Assembly (NCBI RefSeq): GCF_023195695.1
Contig: NZ_JALPQG010000002.1
Location: 310,001 to 374,000, forward strand
DNA: 64,000 nucleotides
Source: Aliiroseovarius sp. S1339
GTDB taxonomy: Bacteria > Pseudomonadota > Alphaproteobacteria > Rhodobacterales > Rhodobacteraceae
Direction: 5' to 3'
In this document: positions 35,016 to 43,517 of the stretch, piece by piece
How the letters are laid out: each line of letters starts with the position of its first letter
How positions within the stretch are numbered: position 1 is the first letter of the stretch
Notes under the pieces: generated by a model
What the model was told of the DNA's origin: nothing
Database searches by the model: none
Seen by the model: only the letters and a program-made list of their open reading frames with translations
Translations under genes and position numbers: made by a program

Positions 35016-36583
35016 AACCGCCCGTTGCCGCGCGCTGGACGCTGCTTGCCTTTTTCCTGATCGCGGTGGCGGGAACATTGCTGCGCCCGCTCACGCCGAT
35101 AGACGAAACCCGCTATGTCGCTGTGGCGTGGGAAATGTGGCAAAGCGGCGACTACTTCGTCCCGACGAAGAATTATGGCATCTACACACATAAACCACCG
35201 CTGCTGTTTTGGGCAATCAACGTCATTTGGGCGTTCACGGGGGTTTCCGAATTTGCCGCGCGCTTGGTGGGACCGCTTTTCGCGGTGCTTGCTATTGTGC
35301 TGACGGGGCGTCTGGCCCGCAAGCTGTGGCCCGACGATACAGACATCGGGTCGCGGGCCATGATGGTGCTGTCCGGCATGGTCCTGTTCGCCATCTCGGG
35401 TGGCTTGACCATGTTTGACGCCCTGTTGGCGACCGCTACGCTGGCCGGATATCTGGCATTGGTGAATGCGGTCGACACCCACGACCGTCGCTGGTGGGCC
35501 GGTGTTGGCGTCGCGCTGGCAATGGGTGTGCTGGCAAAAGGGCCGGTGATTTTGGTGCATCTTGGTCCTGCAATCCTTCTGGCACCCGTCTGGGCGCGAA
35601 CACGACACGATATATCGTGGAAATCGACGTGGTCGGGCGCGGGTATCGCCCTTGCCACGGCCCTTGGCGTTATCGCTCTGTGGTTGGTGCCTGCCATCGT
35701 GACGGGTGGGCCAGATTACCGCGACGAAATCCTATGGACGCAGAGCGTGGGGCGCATCAGCGCCTCGTTTGCCCATGCCCGCCCTTGGTGGTGGTTTGTG
35801 GCCCTACTTCCTCTGTTTCTATTCCCGTGGTGCTTTGTGCCCGCCGTTTGGAAAGCCGCGATCAAAGCCCAGTGGCGGGACGCTGGGCTGAGTTTGGCCG
35901 CCATCTGGGCGCTGTCGGCGCTGGTGCTGTTCAGCCTGATCAGCGGCAAACAGGTACACTACCTCGTCCCCGAACTTCCAGCGGTCGCATTGATCGTGGC
36001 CAGATTACTGACCCATAGCGTGTCTTTTCGCCCGGTCTTGGCCACCGTCCCACTGCTGCTGGCCGCCGCAACCGCAATTTTTGCCGGGGCCGGGTTTGTC
36101 GATCTTGGATCTGCCACGCCACTGCTGGCCCCCCCGACAAACCTGTTGGCTTGGGGGTTGTTCATGCTGGCGGTATGTTGGTTGGCGGTGCATCGGGGCG
36201 GTCTGCCCGGTGGCGTGATCCTGACCATGGGCACAGTGCTGTCGCTGAATATTCTGATCGGACTCAGCGCGATCCACGATGTTTTCGACACGAATAAAAT
36301 TGCAACCATTGTCGCGCCATATCAAGACAATAGCATTGCCTATGTCGGTCGCCAATATAACGCCGAATTCAATTTCGCCGGGCGCTTGACCGTTCCTGTC
36401 GCCGAGATCATTGACCCTGAGGCCCTACCCGCATGGCAGGCTGAAAGGCCAGATGGCATGATCATCGGTCGACCCGATGAGGTTGGCCCGATGTGGCAGC
36501 CATATCGCGAAATCTTGTTCCGCAACGTCCCACACGCCGTCTGGCGTGTCGCCGATGCCCCAATTCCGGAGCCTTCCTCATGA
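35012..36583 (+). CDS. Glycosyltransferase family 39 membrane protein (ArnT-like)
   Basis: Polytopic inner-membrane GT-C transferase of 523 residues, predicted to move a sugar from a polyprenyl-phosphate donor to an envelope acceptor such as lipid A. The first periplasmic loop has the catalytic-type aspartate in LTPIDETRYVAVAWEM, followed by YGIYTHKPPLLFW, typical of ArnT/GT39. About ten further hydrophobic segments follow. Start at the ATG overlapping the LAB_N stop; the stop overlaps the GT2 start (ATGA). The acceptor is inferred from operon content, not seen. Confidence 0.88.
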   Translation: MKPPVAARWTLLAFFLIAVAGTLLRPLTPIDETRYVAVAWEMWQSGDYFVPTKNYGIYTHKPPLLFWAINVIWAFTGVSEFAARLVGPLFAVLAIVLTGRLARKLWPDDTDIGSRAMMVLSGMVLFAISGGLTMFDALLATATLAGYLALVNAVDTHDRRWWAGVGVALAMGVLAKGPVILVHLGPAILLAPVWARTRHDISWKSTWSGAGIALATALGVIALWLVPAIVTGGPDYRDEILWTQSVGRISASFAHARPWWWFVALLPLFLFPWCFVPAVWKAAIKAQWRDAGLSLAAIWALSALVLFSLISGKQVHYLVPELPAVALIVARLLTHSVSFRPVLATVPLLLAAATAIFAGAGFVDLGSATPLLAPPTNLLAWGLFMLAVCWLAVHRGGLPGGVILTMGTVLSLNILIGLSAIHDVFDTNKIATIVAPYQDNSIAYVGRQYNAEFNFAGRLTVPVAEIIDPEALPAWQAERPDGMIIGRPDEVGPMWQPYREILFRNVPHAVWRVADAPIPEPSS

Positions 36584-37347
36584 CCCCAACCACCCCTGAA
36601 ATCAGCGTCGTCATCCCGGCGCGTGACGAAGTTGTCGCCATCGCACCTCTTGTTGAAGAGGTCGGCCGCATACTGAATGACAAGGCGTTCGAGGTCATCG
36701 TGATTGATGACGGTTCAACCGACGGCACCCATCATGCGCTTATGCGGCTGGCGTCAACGCATGACTGGCTGAGCTGGCTGCAAAATGACGAAAGCGTTGG
36801 GCAATCGGCCTCGATCCGGCGAGGCGTACGCACGGCGCGTGGCAAGATCATCGTGACGCTGGATGGCGATGGACAAAACCCGCCCGATCAGATCCCCAAC
36901 CTGCTCGCCCCATTCGCGGCCAGTGACTGCGAGGCGCTGGGGCTTGTGCAGGGTCAACGGGTCACCCGTCAGGATACAACTGCGAAACGCTGGGCATCAC
37001 GGGCGGCAAACGCGATCCGCGTGGCGCTGCTTCACGATGGTGTGCGGGATTCAGGCTGCGGTCTCAAAGCCTTCCGACGCGAAGCTTACTTCGATCTGCC
37101 ATGGTTCGATCACATCCATCGCTTCATGCCCGCCATGATGCTACGCGAGGGCTGGGAGGTGCAGACCGTGTCCGTGTCCCATCAGGCACGCCAAGGGGGG
37201 CAGTCGAAATACTCCAACCTGCGGCGCGCGTTGGTTGGCATTCCCGATCTGTTGGGCGCCGCGTGGCTAATCCGCCGCGCAGGTCCGCCGCGACATGCCG
37301 GCAAAGCGCCCTCCGATCACACAGTGAGGGGGCACCCATCAGCCTAA
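36580..37347 (+). CDS. Family 2 glycosyltransferase (polyprenyl-phosphate sugar synthase type)
   Basis: Cytoplasmic-face transferase, 255 residues, resembling dolichol-phosphate mannosyltransferase/ArnC. It would build the polyprenyl-phosphate sugar donor used by the GT39 enzyme. Motifs: VVIPARDE at the N-terminus, IDDGSTDGT, and the metal-binding LDGDGQNPPDQIP. Unlike ArnC it has no C-terminal transmembrane pair, so it may be peripheral. Last gene of the operon. Confidence 0.88.
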   Translation: MTPTTPEISVVIPARDEVVAIAPLVEEVGRILNDKAFEVIVIDDGSTDGTHHALMRLASTHDWLSWLQNDESVGQSASIRRGVRTARGKIIVTLDGDGQNPPDQIPNLLAPFAASDCEALGLVQGQRVTRQDTTAKRWASRAANAIRVALLHDGVRDSGCGLKAFRREAYFDLPWFDHIHRFMPAMMLREGWEVQTVSVSHQARQGGQSKYSNLRRALVGIPDLLGAAWLIRRAGPPRHAGKAPSDHTVRGHPSA

Positions 37348-37602
37348 TCGGCTCTGCCCTTCGCTGCTAACCTAACACCATAACCGCGCTGGGGCGCGGT
37401 GGACGACGCGACATGCGGAGGAGCCAGGGAAGTCGGTTCGCGCCGCCGCCGCCGCGCCCAGGAAGGTCGCGCCACAGGTCAGACCATAGTTGACCATTTG
37501 CAACCCAGCGATTGTGCCAGATGCGTTGTGGTCATTCACACTTGGCGCGGCGTTCTCGCGTATCCGATGGCCGCAATGCGGGCAAATCTCTCTGAATCAA
37601 GG
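37348..37602. other. Gap, possibly with a gene fragment
   Basis: No intact gene. The minus strand at 37400-37560 reads through an alanine-rich, partly hydrophobic stretch that could be a fragment of a lost membrane protein, but no start or domain supports it. Confidence 0.25.
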
Positions 37603-38232
37603 TTACTCCGGATGATTGTCGTTTTGTGGAGCATCGTCGCAGATTTCATACCATGACGGTTTCTCGCCGACAAACTCATGGGACCGGTTTTTAAGATCAA
37701 TTTCTCCGTCGAGGGCGTTCGCAGCTATGGGAAAGCTATCCTCCTTAGACAGAATCTCGCCCAATGAACTCCCGCAGATTTTGCAAAAGCATCGGTTGTA
37801 GATATAAGGCTTAGTTGCTTCAAAAACCCGAACTTTCTCCTTTCCCTGCAGCCAAGTCAGATTTGCCTTGTTAACAAATACGATTGTGCTCGCACCAACC
37901 TTCCGACATCTCGAACAATGACAAGTTCCAATGAATGATGGCTCTTCTGATAGCTCAAACTTGACCGCTCCACAGCAGCAACTTCCGGGGATTTTCACGG
38001 GTTTTTTCCAATCTATTGAGTTTGCATCCTCAATAGGAACATAGCATGAACATAAATTGCCTGACAATGTTAATAAGGGCTCGAAGCAGATCATCGCTGG
38101 GAACACAAAAAAGGGTACGCTCTCGACCGGAAAACGGCCAGTGAGCCATTTCGCGGAGTCCCGGATGACGGTCCGAATCTGAAACCGAATGTGCGGTAGT
38201 TCCGGCAAGAACGCCGTTACCGGTAGGGACAA
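37603..38232 (-). CDS. GFA-family zinc protein
   Basis: The C-terminal ~125 residues form a GFA/CENP-V domain with cysteine sets PGSCCCGAVKF, CHCSRCRK and CFCKICGS. The first ~80 codons of the 209-codon frame are not conserved-looking and are likely upstream DNA. The true start is unclear: an ATG at 38094 and a TTG at 38067 are candidates. Local composition is more AT-rich than the neighbouring genes, which suggests acquisition. Substrate unknown; only distantly similar to the GFA protein at 2717-3154. Confidence 0.65.
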   Translation of the reverse strand: MSLPVTAFLPELPHIRFQIRTVIRDSAKWLTGRFPVESVPFFVFPAMICFEPLLTLSGNLCSCYVPIEDANSIDWKKPVKIPGSCCCGAVKFELSEEPSFIGTCHCSRCRKVGASTIVFVNKANLTWLQGKEKVRVFEATKPYIYNRCFCKICGSSLGEILSKEDSFPIAANALDGEIDLKNRSHEFVGEKPSWYEICDDAPQNDNHPE

Positions 38233-38234
38233 TT

Positions 38235-38265
38235 CAACAGGCCGCGCACGAAACGCGGCCTGTTG
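38235..38265 (-). terminator. Strong hairpin after the BCCT gene
   Basis: Perfect 12-base arms CAACAGGCCGCG / CGCGGCCTGTTG around a seven-base loop, 11 bases past the BCCT stop. There is no long T run on either strand, so termination may be imperfect. Confidence 0.6.
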
Positions 38266-38275
38266 TGGGCCAGGC

Positions 38276-40090
38276 CTAGTCTTGCTTGGCCCTGATGCTA
38301 TCGCGATACAGTGCTTTGGTTAGCGAGATCATCATGAACATCATGACAACCGTGAACGGCAGCGCTCCGATGATCATCGCATTTTGCAATGCCCCAAACG
38401 GGTTGGCCTCCGCGCCACTGTTGCCGGCAATGATCAGCGCCCCAATCACAGCCGTAAGGATCAGGCCCCAGATGATGCGGTGTTTGATGCCTGTTTCCTG
38501 CTCGCCGCCGGACATGATGGTGTTCATCACCAAAATGCCGGAGTCAGCCGAGGTGACCAGAAACGTCATGATCAGAACCACACACATGATGGTAATCGCC
38601 GACAGGAAACCACCCGAAATCATCTGCTCAAGTGTCGCAAACAATTTGGCAGTGTTGGTCGCTCCGATCAGGGAACCGGCAGCGCTGCCGTTCAGTTCCA
38701 GATCAATGGCTGTTCCGCCAAGGATGGTCATCCACAAAAAACAAACGATCGCGGGCGCAATCACGCAGCCCAAGATGAACTCCCGCACAGTTCGGCCTTT
38801 GGAAATACGGGCAAGAAACAAGCCAACGAAAGGCGAGAACGCGATCCACCAAGCCCAGTAGAACGTGGTCCAACCTGCCTGCCAGCCAAATTGACGGCCC
38901 TGCTCGCCAGCGGCATACAGATCTTCTGCTTCCAAGGCCGCCGCAGATGCTGGCAATCCTTCCGAGAAGCCAGCCAGCGATCCCCAAGGTGATGTGGCCG
39001 ACCCGTAGATGGCGCTGATATCTTCAACCGGCAGCGCTTTCGCGGCTTCCGGGATTACCGAAGAAAAGGCGTCGGCTGTTTGCGGGCTATAGGCGCCAAA
39101 TGACAATTGGGTGAAGTGCAGGATGTAATCTACGAGCCCTGCCCCGAATTTGGTCATGGCAAAGAAGAACGAGCCAAAGAACACAAACGTCAGAAGAAGG
39201 ATAACGGACAGTACCAGATTGAGGTTTGACAGATATTTGATCCCACGACCCACGCCCGACACCGCCGATAGAATGGAAAGCGCCATGATCACAATCAAGG
39301 CCGACAGCAACCCAACCGTGCTTGGCTTCGGAGCCTCAACCTCGCCATTCATCAACCAGTTCATCCCGGACACGGCGTACACACCGTCAACGAACTGACT
39401 TACACCAAACCCGATGGTGACAGACACACCCAAGATTGTCGCAACAACCCCAAGAACGTCCACAAGGTGCCCCAGCGGACCATTCGCGGCCTTGCCCAAC
39501 AGCGGCGTCAGCGCAGACCGGATCGTCAGCGGCATCTCACGGGTATAGGCGTAATAGGCCAAGGAAAGACCGGTCAAAACGTAGATCGCCCAAGCGTGAA
39601 ATCCATAATGCAGGAACGTATAGCGGTAAGCCGATTTCACGGCCTCTTCAGAGTTTGCAGCCACTTCGCCCGACAGCACCAAGGGGTTCGACCCCCACAG
39701 GCCCAACGGCTCGGCGGTTGCAAAAACCATCAGGCCCACGCCCAAACCTGCCCCAAACATCATGGAAAACCATGAGAAGTTTGAGAATTCAGGCACGGTT
39801 TCGGCAGTTCCCAACTTCTTGCTGCCAGTCGCCGGTAAAATCGCGAGGACAAACAGGAAGAACGCAAAGAACCCGACCGAGATGATGTAAAAGCTGTTGA
39901 ACCCGTTCAGTAACGATCCGTTCACAGCAGACAAAACGCTGTTGGCATTGCCGGGCCAGACAAGCGCCCAAATGACCAGTGCGACCATGATCGCCTTGCT
40001 GATCAGTGCGATGGGAAGGCTGTAGCCTTCATAGAAACCGCCTGGAGCCTTTTTGATCTCCAGCTCGGTAAATGCTGATTTTATAGACAT
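38276..40090 (-). CDS. BCCT-family transporter (betaine/carnitine/choline type)
   Basis: Secondary transporter of quaternary ammonium or related zwitterionic compounds, 604 residues with about twelve transmembrane segments. The BCCT signature is clear: TTFYWAWWIAFSPFVGLFLARISKGRTVREF, the aromatic-rich segment that forms the trimethylammonium site region, and WGSNPLVLSG early on. It is the last gene of a five-gene minus-strand cluster (38276-44965), 87 bases after DUF3726. The accumulated compound is probably the cluster substrate. It could also serve osmoprotection. Confidence 0.92.
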   Translation of the reverse strand: MSIKSAFTELEIKKAPGGFYEGYSLPIALISKAIMVALVIWALVWPGNANSVLSAVNGSLLNGFNSFYIISVGFFAFFLFVLAILPATGSKKLGTAETVPEFSNFSWFSMMFGAGLGVGLMVFATAEPLGLWGSNPLVLSGEVAANSEEAVKSAYRYTFLHYGFHAWAIYVLTGLSLAYYAYTREMPLTIRSALTPLLGKAANGPLGHLVDVLGVVATILGVSVTIGFGVSQFVDGVYAVSGMNWLMNGEVEAPKPSTVGLLSALIVIMALSILSAVSGVGRGIKYLSNLNLVLSVILLLTFVFFGSFFFAMTKFGAGLVDYILHFTQLSFGAYSPQTADAFSSVIPEAAKALPVEDISAIYGSATSPWGSLAGFSEGLPASAAALEAEDLYAAGEQGRQFGWQAGWTTFYWAWWIAFSPFVGLFLARISKGRTVREFILGCVIAPAIVCFLWMTILGGTAIDLELNGSAAGSLIGATNTAKLFATLEQMISGGFLSAITIMCVVLIMTFLVTSADSGILVMNTIMSGGEQETGIKHRIIWGLILTAVIGALIIAGNSGAEANPFGALQNAMIIGALPFTVVMMFMMISLTKALYRDSIRAKQD

Positions 40091-40177
40091 AAGTGTCCCC
40101 TGTTGATTGTTGCACGCCGTGCTTTTGATGTCCCGCTGCGTGTCGGCGCAATTGCAGTAGGTGTTGGGTGGTTCTGG

Positions 40178-40828
40178 TCAATCATTGTCGGTTGCTCCTG
40201 CCCCGGCCCCAAATCGTCGAGATTGCGGCGTTGCTGGTGCATAGGTGCGGTGCGCAAAGACGCCCAGACGCGCCCAGGCGGGCTGGTCCACGCTGCCACG
40301 CTGCGCTGGGGCGGTTGCGCGATCATCCATGTGGGTTGCGCGGCAACAGGTCAGTGCGACTGCCGCGCTCACCTCGATTTCGGATTTCGGGTCGTCAATC
40401 CAGATTTTGTACCCGTCTGTGACGATTTGGGAATCCAACCAAGACACGGTGACAGGCGCCCCTATGTGAAGGGCTGCCCAAGCCGCGAAAGGCACCATAA
40501 GCAAGGGGCTGGTCAGATTAGACATCTCGATGCCCTGCCCCGGCAACAACCGATCCGCGCAGTCGTTCAACGCCGCACCGCTTGCCAGCGGACAAAGCGT
40601 GCCGGACGGCGCTTGCCAAATGCCGTCAAGCGAGACTGGGGCAACATGGCTGTATGGTACCTTATCATTTCGGGTCAAAACATCCGCAAGCAATGCGACA
40701 CCGGGCAAGTCATGTGATGCCAGCCAGCGGCAGGCCTTTGCTGACTCTTCTGACAGCCCCCATGACAGCCCTGCCCCGCGCGCCGCCCGTTTTGCCAATG
40801 CCTCGATTTCGTTCAGAGAATAGCTCAT
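40178..40828 (-). CDS. DUF3726-family protein
   Basis: A 216-residue protein of unknown function assigned to DUF3726 from its start MSYSLNEIEALAKRAARGAG and the WGLSEESAKACRWL block. No catalytic motif, signal peptide or membrane segment is visible. Start at the ATG overlapping the stop of the preceding 567-residue gene (ATGA), so the two are translationally coupled and may work as a complex. The open frame to 40918 runs inside that gene. Confidence 0.7.
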   Translation of the reverse strand: MSYSLNEIEALAKRAARGAGLSWGLSEESAKACRWLASHDLPGVALLADVLTRNDKVPYSHVAPVSLDGIWQAPSGTLCPLASGAALNDCADRLLPGQGIEMSNLTSPLLMVPFAAWAALHIGAPVTVSWLDSQIVTDGYKIWIDDPKSEIEVSAAVALTCCRATHMDDRATAPAQRGSVDQPAWARLGVFAHRTYAPATPQSRRFGAGAGATDND

Positions 40829-42528
40829 GATCGCGCCAGTTCTAACGGCGGATAGGGCCAATCGTCGGCGTCGCGCGATTGCAGCTCTTCCGGATAGGGT
40901 GCATTCCCGAACAAGCAAATGCGCACCCAGCGATCCGATCTGGGGTCAAAATGCGTGGCACCAAAGAAAGCCAATTTACACCGGAGCATGTCGATAGGCA
41001 GCAGATCTGAGCCGATTGTGTTGTCCCGGATTTCCGCGTAAGGCGCGCGTTCTACGATTTGGGCGCGGCGGACCATATGGCGATGTTCTGAGTGCGGCAG
41101 TAAGAATGCGGCAACAGGATCGTCACCGTCCCAGGACTTGAGCGCATCATATAATGCAGCCGCATCGCGACCCGGAGCGAGCGGTTGTTCATAATCAGCA
41201 ATGGGTTCTTCAAACCGCTCGCCCAGACGCGGCTCTAACTTCTCTTCCGAGACATACCAGACCCGGGCGCATCTATCGTGAGCGGTCCAATCGGTATCCA
41301 ATGCCCACCTGTAATTTCGCTCTAAAACCCGGCGCAATTGGGCCAAGGTCATCGCGCCATTTATGCGAAACGACACCGCGTCCGCGTCCGACATCTGATC
41401 GGCCAAGGGGTCCACCAGATTGGCGTACGGCTCTAACATTAGTGAAGCGAGGCACTCTTGCCCATCGAGCCCCAAGGTTGCTTCTGCCCAGGAAAACAGG
41501 CGGTCCCACGGTCTGTTGGACTGAAAATCCGCCGTCTCAACATGTTTGGTCAGTTTCTGCAGGTCAGCGCGAAGCACGGCCAGCTTTTCAATCTGGATTG
41601 GGTGTTCCGATTGCCACAGGTCAGCCGACCGCGTTGAGCGCGCAAGAAGATCGCGAAACACCCCAACTTCGCTTGCCGACGCCGAGGCGACGTTGCGAAC
41701 GCGGGCAATCGCAGTTTCACGGGCGGCAATCCAATTGTTGATCAGGTTCGGATGATTCACCAGAAACGGTGCCATGCCAAGACCCGTTGAATTGCCTATA
41801 CCCATGCAGCGCGCAATGTCCGGATCAAGCGTTACGGCTTTGTCGCCCCCGCGCTTATTGGCCATGTGCTGGGCCAGATCACGTACATAAGCGCGCGTCA
41901 GGAAGACCGACAGCATTTCGATCTGGAACGGCGCTGCACATTCGGGGCGGGATGCGATCATTTCACGATCCGCCGCGCCCAACTTGCCCGAGCCATAGAC
42001 GGCAGTGGTGCGCATCAGGTAGCCGACTTTCGTAAGCTCACCAACGTCGGGCTGGCGCCCAGCGGCAAGACGGGACACGACATGTTTCCACAGACGGACA
42101 GAGCGGTTGGCACGTGACACCGAAAGCTCTGTCTCGGTCACGCGGCCTGCTTCCTGCAACGGGATGTTGTCACGCAGTCGCGCGATATCCTCCGCCGTGG
42201 GGATGCCGTCAAACAGCGTGAACGTGCTGTCCCATGCTTCTGCAATGACCCGGTCGGACCGGCTTTCGGCCGGCAGGTCATGGGCAAAAGCAACCAGAGA
42301 ATAGGTGCGGTCAGGCGTATGGGCGCAATAAACTGCGTGACCAACACCGTTCGCGTCAATGTCAAAGACGGGGCGTGTGAAGGTCCAGTTTTCGCGCGTC
42401 ATCCGGCGGGTCAGGATGCGCATGAAGGACAGGCGGCACTGGTGAAAGGACCCCAATCGCGCAAGCCGCATGACCCGTGCGGGGTCGCGCAGGGCAATCG
42501 CCTTAGCTGCGTCTGGTCTTGCTTGCAC
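40825..42528 (-). CDS. Unrecognised 567-residue protein of the BCCT/DUF3726 cluster
   Basis: I do not recognise this protein. It is soluble, rich in Arg, Asp and Trp, with a short block that looks conserved, CMGIGNSTGLGMAPFLVNHP (about residues 255-275), suggesting a glycine-rich ligand-binding loop. No signal peptide is present. The start is set at the GTG at 42528 because GGAGGG lies six bases upstream and the M19-like gene stops 11 bases earlier; the frame to 42582 overlaps that gene. The overlap with DUF3726 and the shared operon point to a catabolic role. Confidence 0.65.
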   Translation of the reverse strand: MQARPDAAKAIALRDPARVMRLARLGSFHQCRLSFMRILTRRMTRENWTFTRPVFDIDANGVGHAVYCAHTPDRTYSLVAFAHDLPAESRSDRVIAEAWDSTFTLFDGIPTAEDIARLRDNIPLQEAGRVTETELSVSRANRSVRLWKHVVSRLAAGRQPDVGELTKVGYLMRTTAVYGSGKLGAADREMIASRPECAAPFQIEMLSVFLTRAYVRDLAQHMANKRGGDKAVTLDPDIARCMGIGNSTGLGMAPFLVNHPNLINNWIAARETAIARVRNVASASASEVGVFRDLLARSTRSADLWQSEHPIQIEKLAVLRADLQKLTKHVETADFQSNRPWDRLFSWAEATLGLDGQECLASLMLEPYANLVDPLADQMSDADAVSFRINGAMTLAQLRRVLERNYRWALDTDWTAHDRCARVWYVSEEKLEPRLGERFEEPIADYEQPLAPGRDAAALYDALKSWDGDDPVAAFLLPHSEHRHMVRRAQIVERAPYAEIRDNTIGSDLLPIDMLRCKLAFFGATHFDPRSDRWVRICLFGNAPYPEELQSRDADDWPYPPLELARS

Positions 42529-42539
42529 GTTCTGCCCTC

Positions 42540-43517
42540 CTATCCTGTTGGTGTGAAGTTTTCCGCGTAAAATTTGTGCCAATTGTCGCCCATGATGCCC
42601 GCCACCTCTGCGTCATTCAGACCGGTCGCGCGCAAACCGCGTTCGATGTTTCCGAAATCGCGGTTGTCTTTGAACCACGTCGGCATCGGTGGAAAACCGG
42701 GGGCTGCGGCAGAGCCCTCGCCAAAGTCGATCTCTTTGCTCCAACGCCCGACGCGCATCCATTCGACCACACTGTCGGGGTGATCCTGGCACAGATCCGA
42801 CCCGATCCCGAAGTTTTCTGCCCCAAATTTATCTGCTGTCCGGGCAATCATTTCGCAAAAACTGTCCAGCGTGCAGTCAGACTTGTCCTTCAGGTGATGG
42901 GGATAGACCGAAAACCCCAGCATACCGCCGTTTTCGGTTACGGCGCGAATGACGTCATCCTTCTTGTTTCGCAACGCAGGCGACCATTCATACGGATTGG
43001 CATGGGTGATCGCGATCGGGCGTTCAGACAGATCGGCGGCTTGGATGGTGGACCGGTCCGCAGAATGGCTCATGTCGATAACCAGTCCGACGCGGTTCAT
43101 TTCTTTGATCACCTGACGGCCCATCCGAGTGATCCCGGTGTCTTCGGCCTCGTAACAGCCCGTCGCAAGTAATGACTGGTTGTTATAGGTCAGCTGCATA
43201 AACCGCGCGCCAAGGCTGTGTACGATTTCCACCAAGCCAATGTCATCCTCTATCGGGCTGGGATTTTGGAAACCAAAGAATATGGCCGTGCGGTCGGTGT
43301 CGCGCGCGACGTCCACATCTTTTGCCCACTGGCCTTTCATAATCAGGTCTGGATACTGCTCGAACCAGCGGTTCCACTGTTCAAATTTCAGCACCGTCTC
43401 GCGAAAATTCTCATGATACGCGATGGTGACATGCACCGCATCGACGCCGCCTTCGCGCATTTGACGGAAGATCTTTTCCGACCAGTTGGCGTATTGAAGG
43501 TTGTCGATCCGCATCAC
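42540..43517 (-). CDS. Membrane dipeptidase (peptidase M19)-like protein lacking part of the metal site
   Basis: Amidohydrolase-fold protein of the M19 family, 325 residues. It resembles the subgroup found beside betaine and dimethylglycine catabolic genes in Pseudomonas (PA5396-like, from memory). Retained features are VIDMSHS and AITHANPYEW, which hold the two later zinc histidines, and GIGSDLCQDH. The N-terminal HxD pair is replaced (RIDNLQYANW), and the bridging glutamate block is GFQNPSPIED instead of an EG motif. Normal dipeptidase chemistry is therefore doubtful. Its ATG overlaps the aldehyde dehydrogenase stop (ATGA). Confidence 0.75.
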   Translation of the reverse strand: MMRIDNLQYANWSEKIFRQMREGGVDAVHVTIAYHENFRETVLKFEQWNRWFEQYPDLIMKGQWAKDVDVARDTDRTAIFFGFQNPSPIEDDIGLVEIVHSLGARFMQLTYNNQSLLATGCYEAEDTGITRMGRQVIKEMNRVGLVIDMSHSADRSTIQAADLSERPIAITHANPYEWSPALRNKKDDVIRAVTENGGMLGFSVYPHHLKDKSDCTLDSFCEMIARTADKFGAENFGIGSDLCQDHPDSVVEWMRVGRWSKEIDFGEGSAAAPGFPPMPTWFKDNRDFGNIERGLRATGLNDAEVAGIMGDNWHKFYAENFTPTG

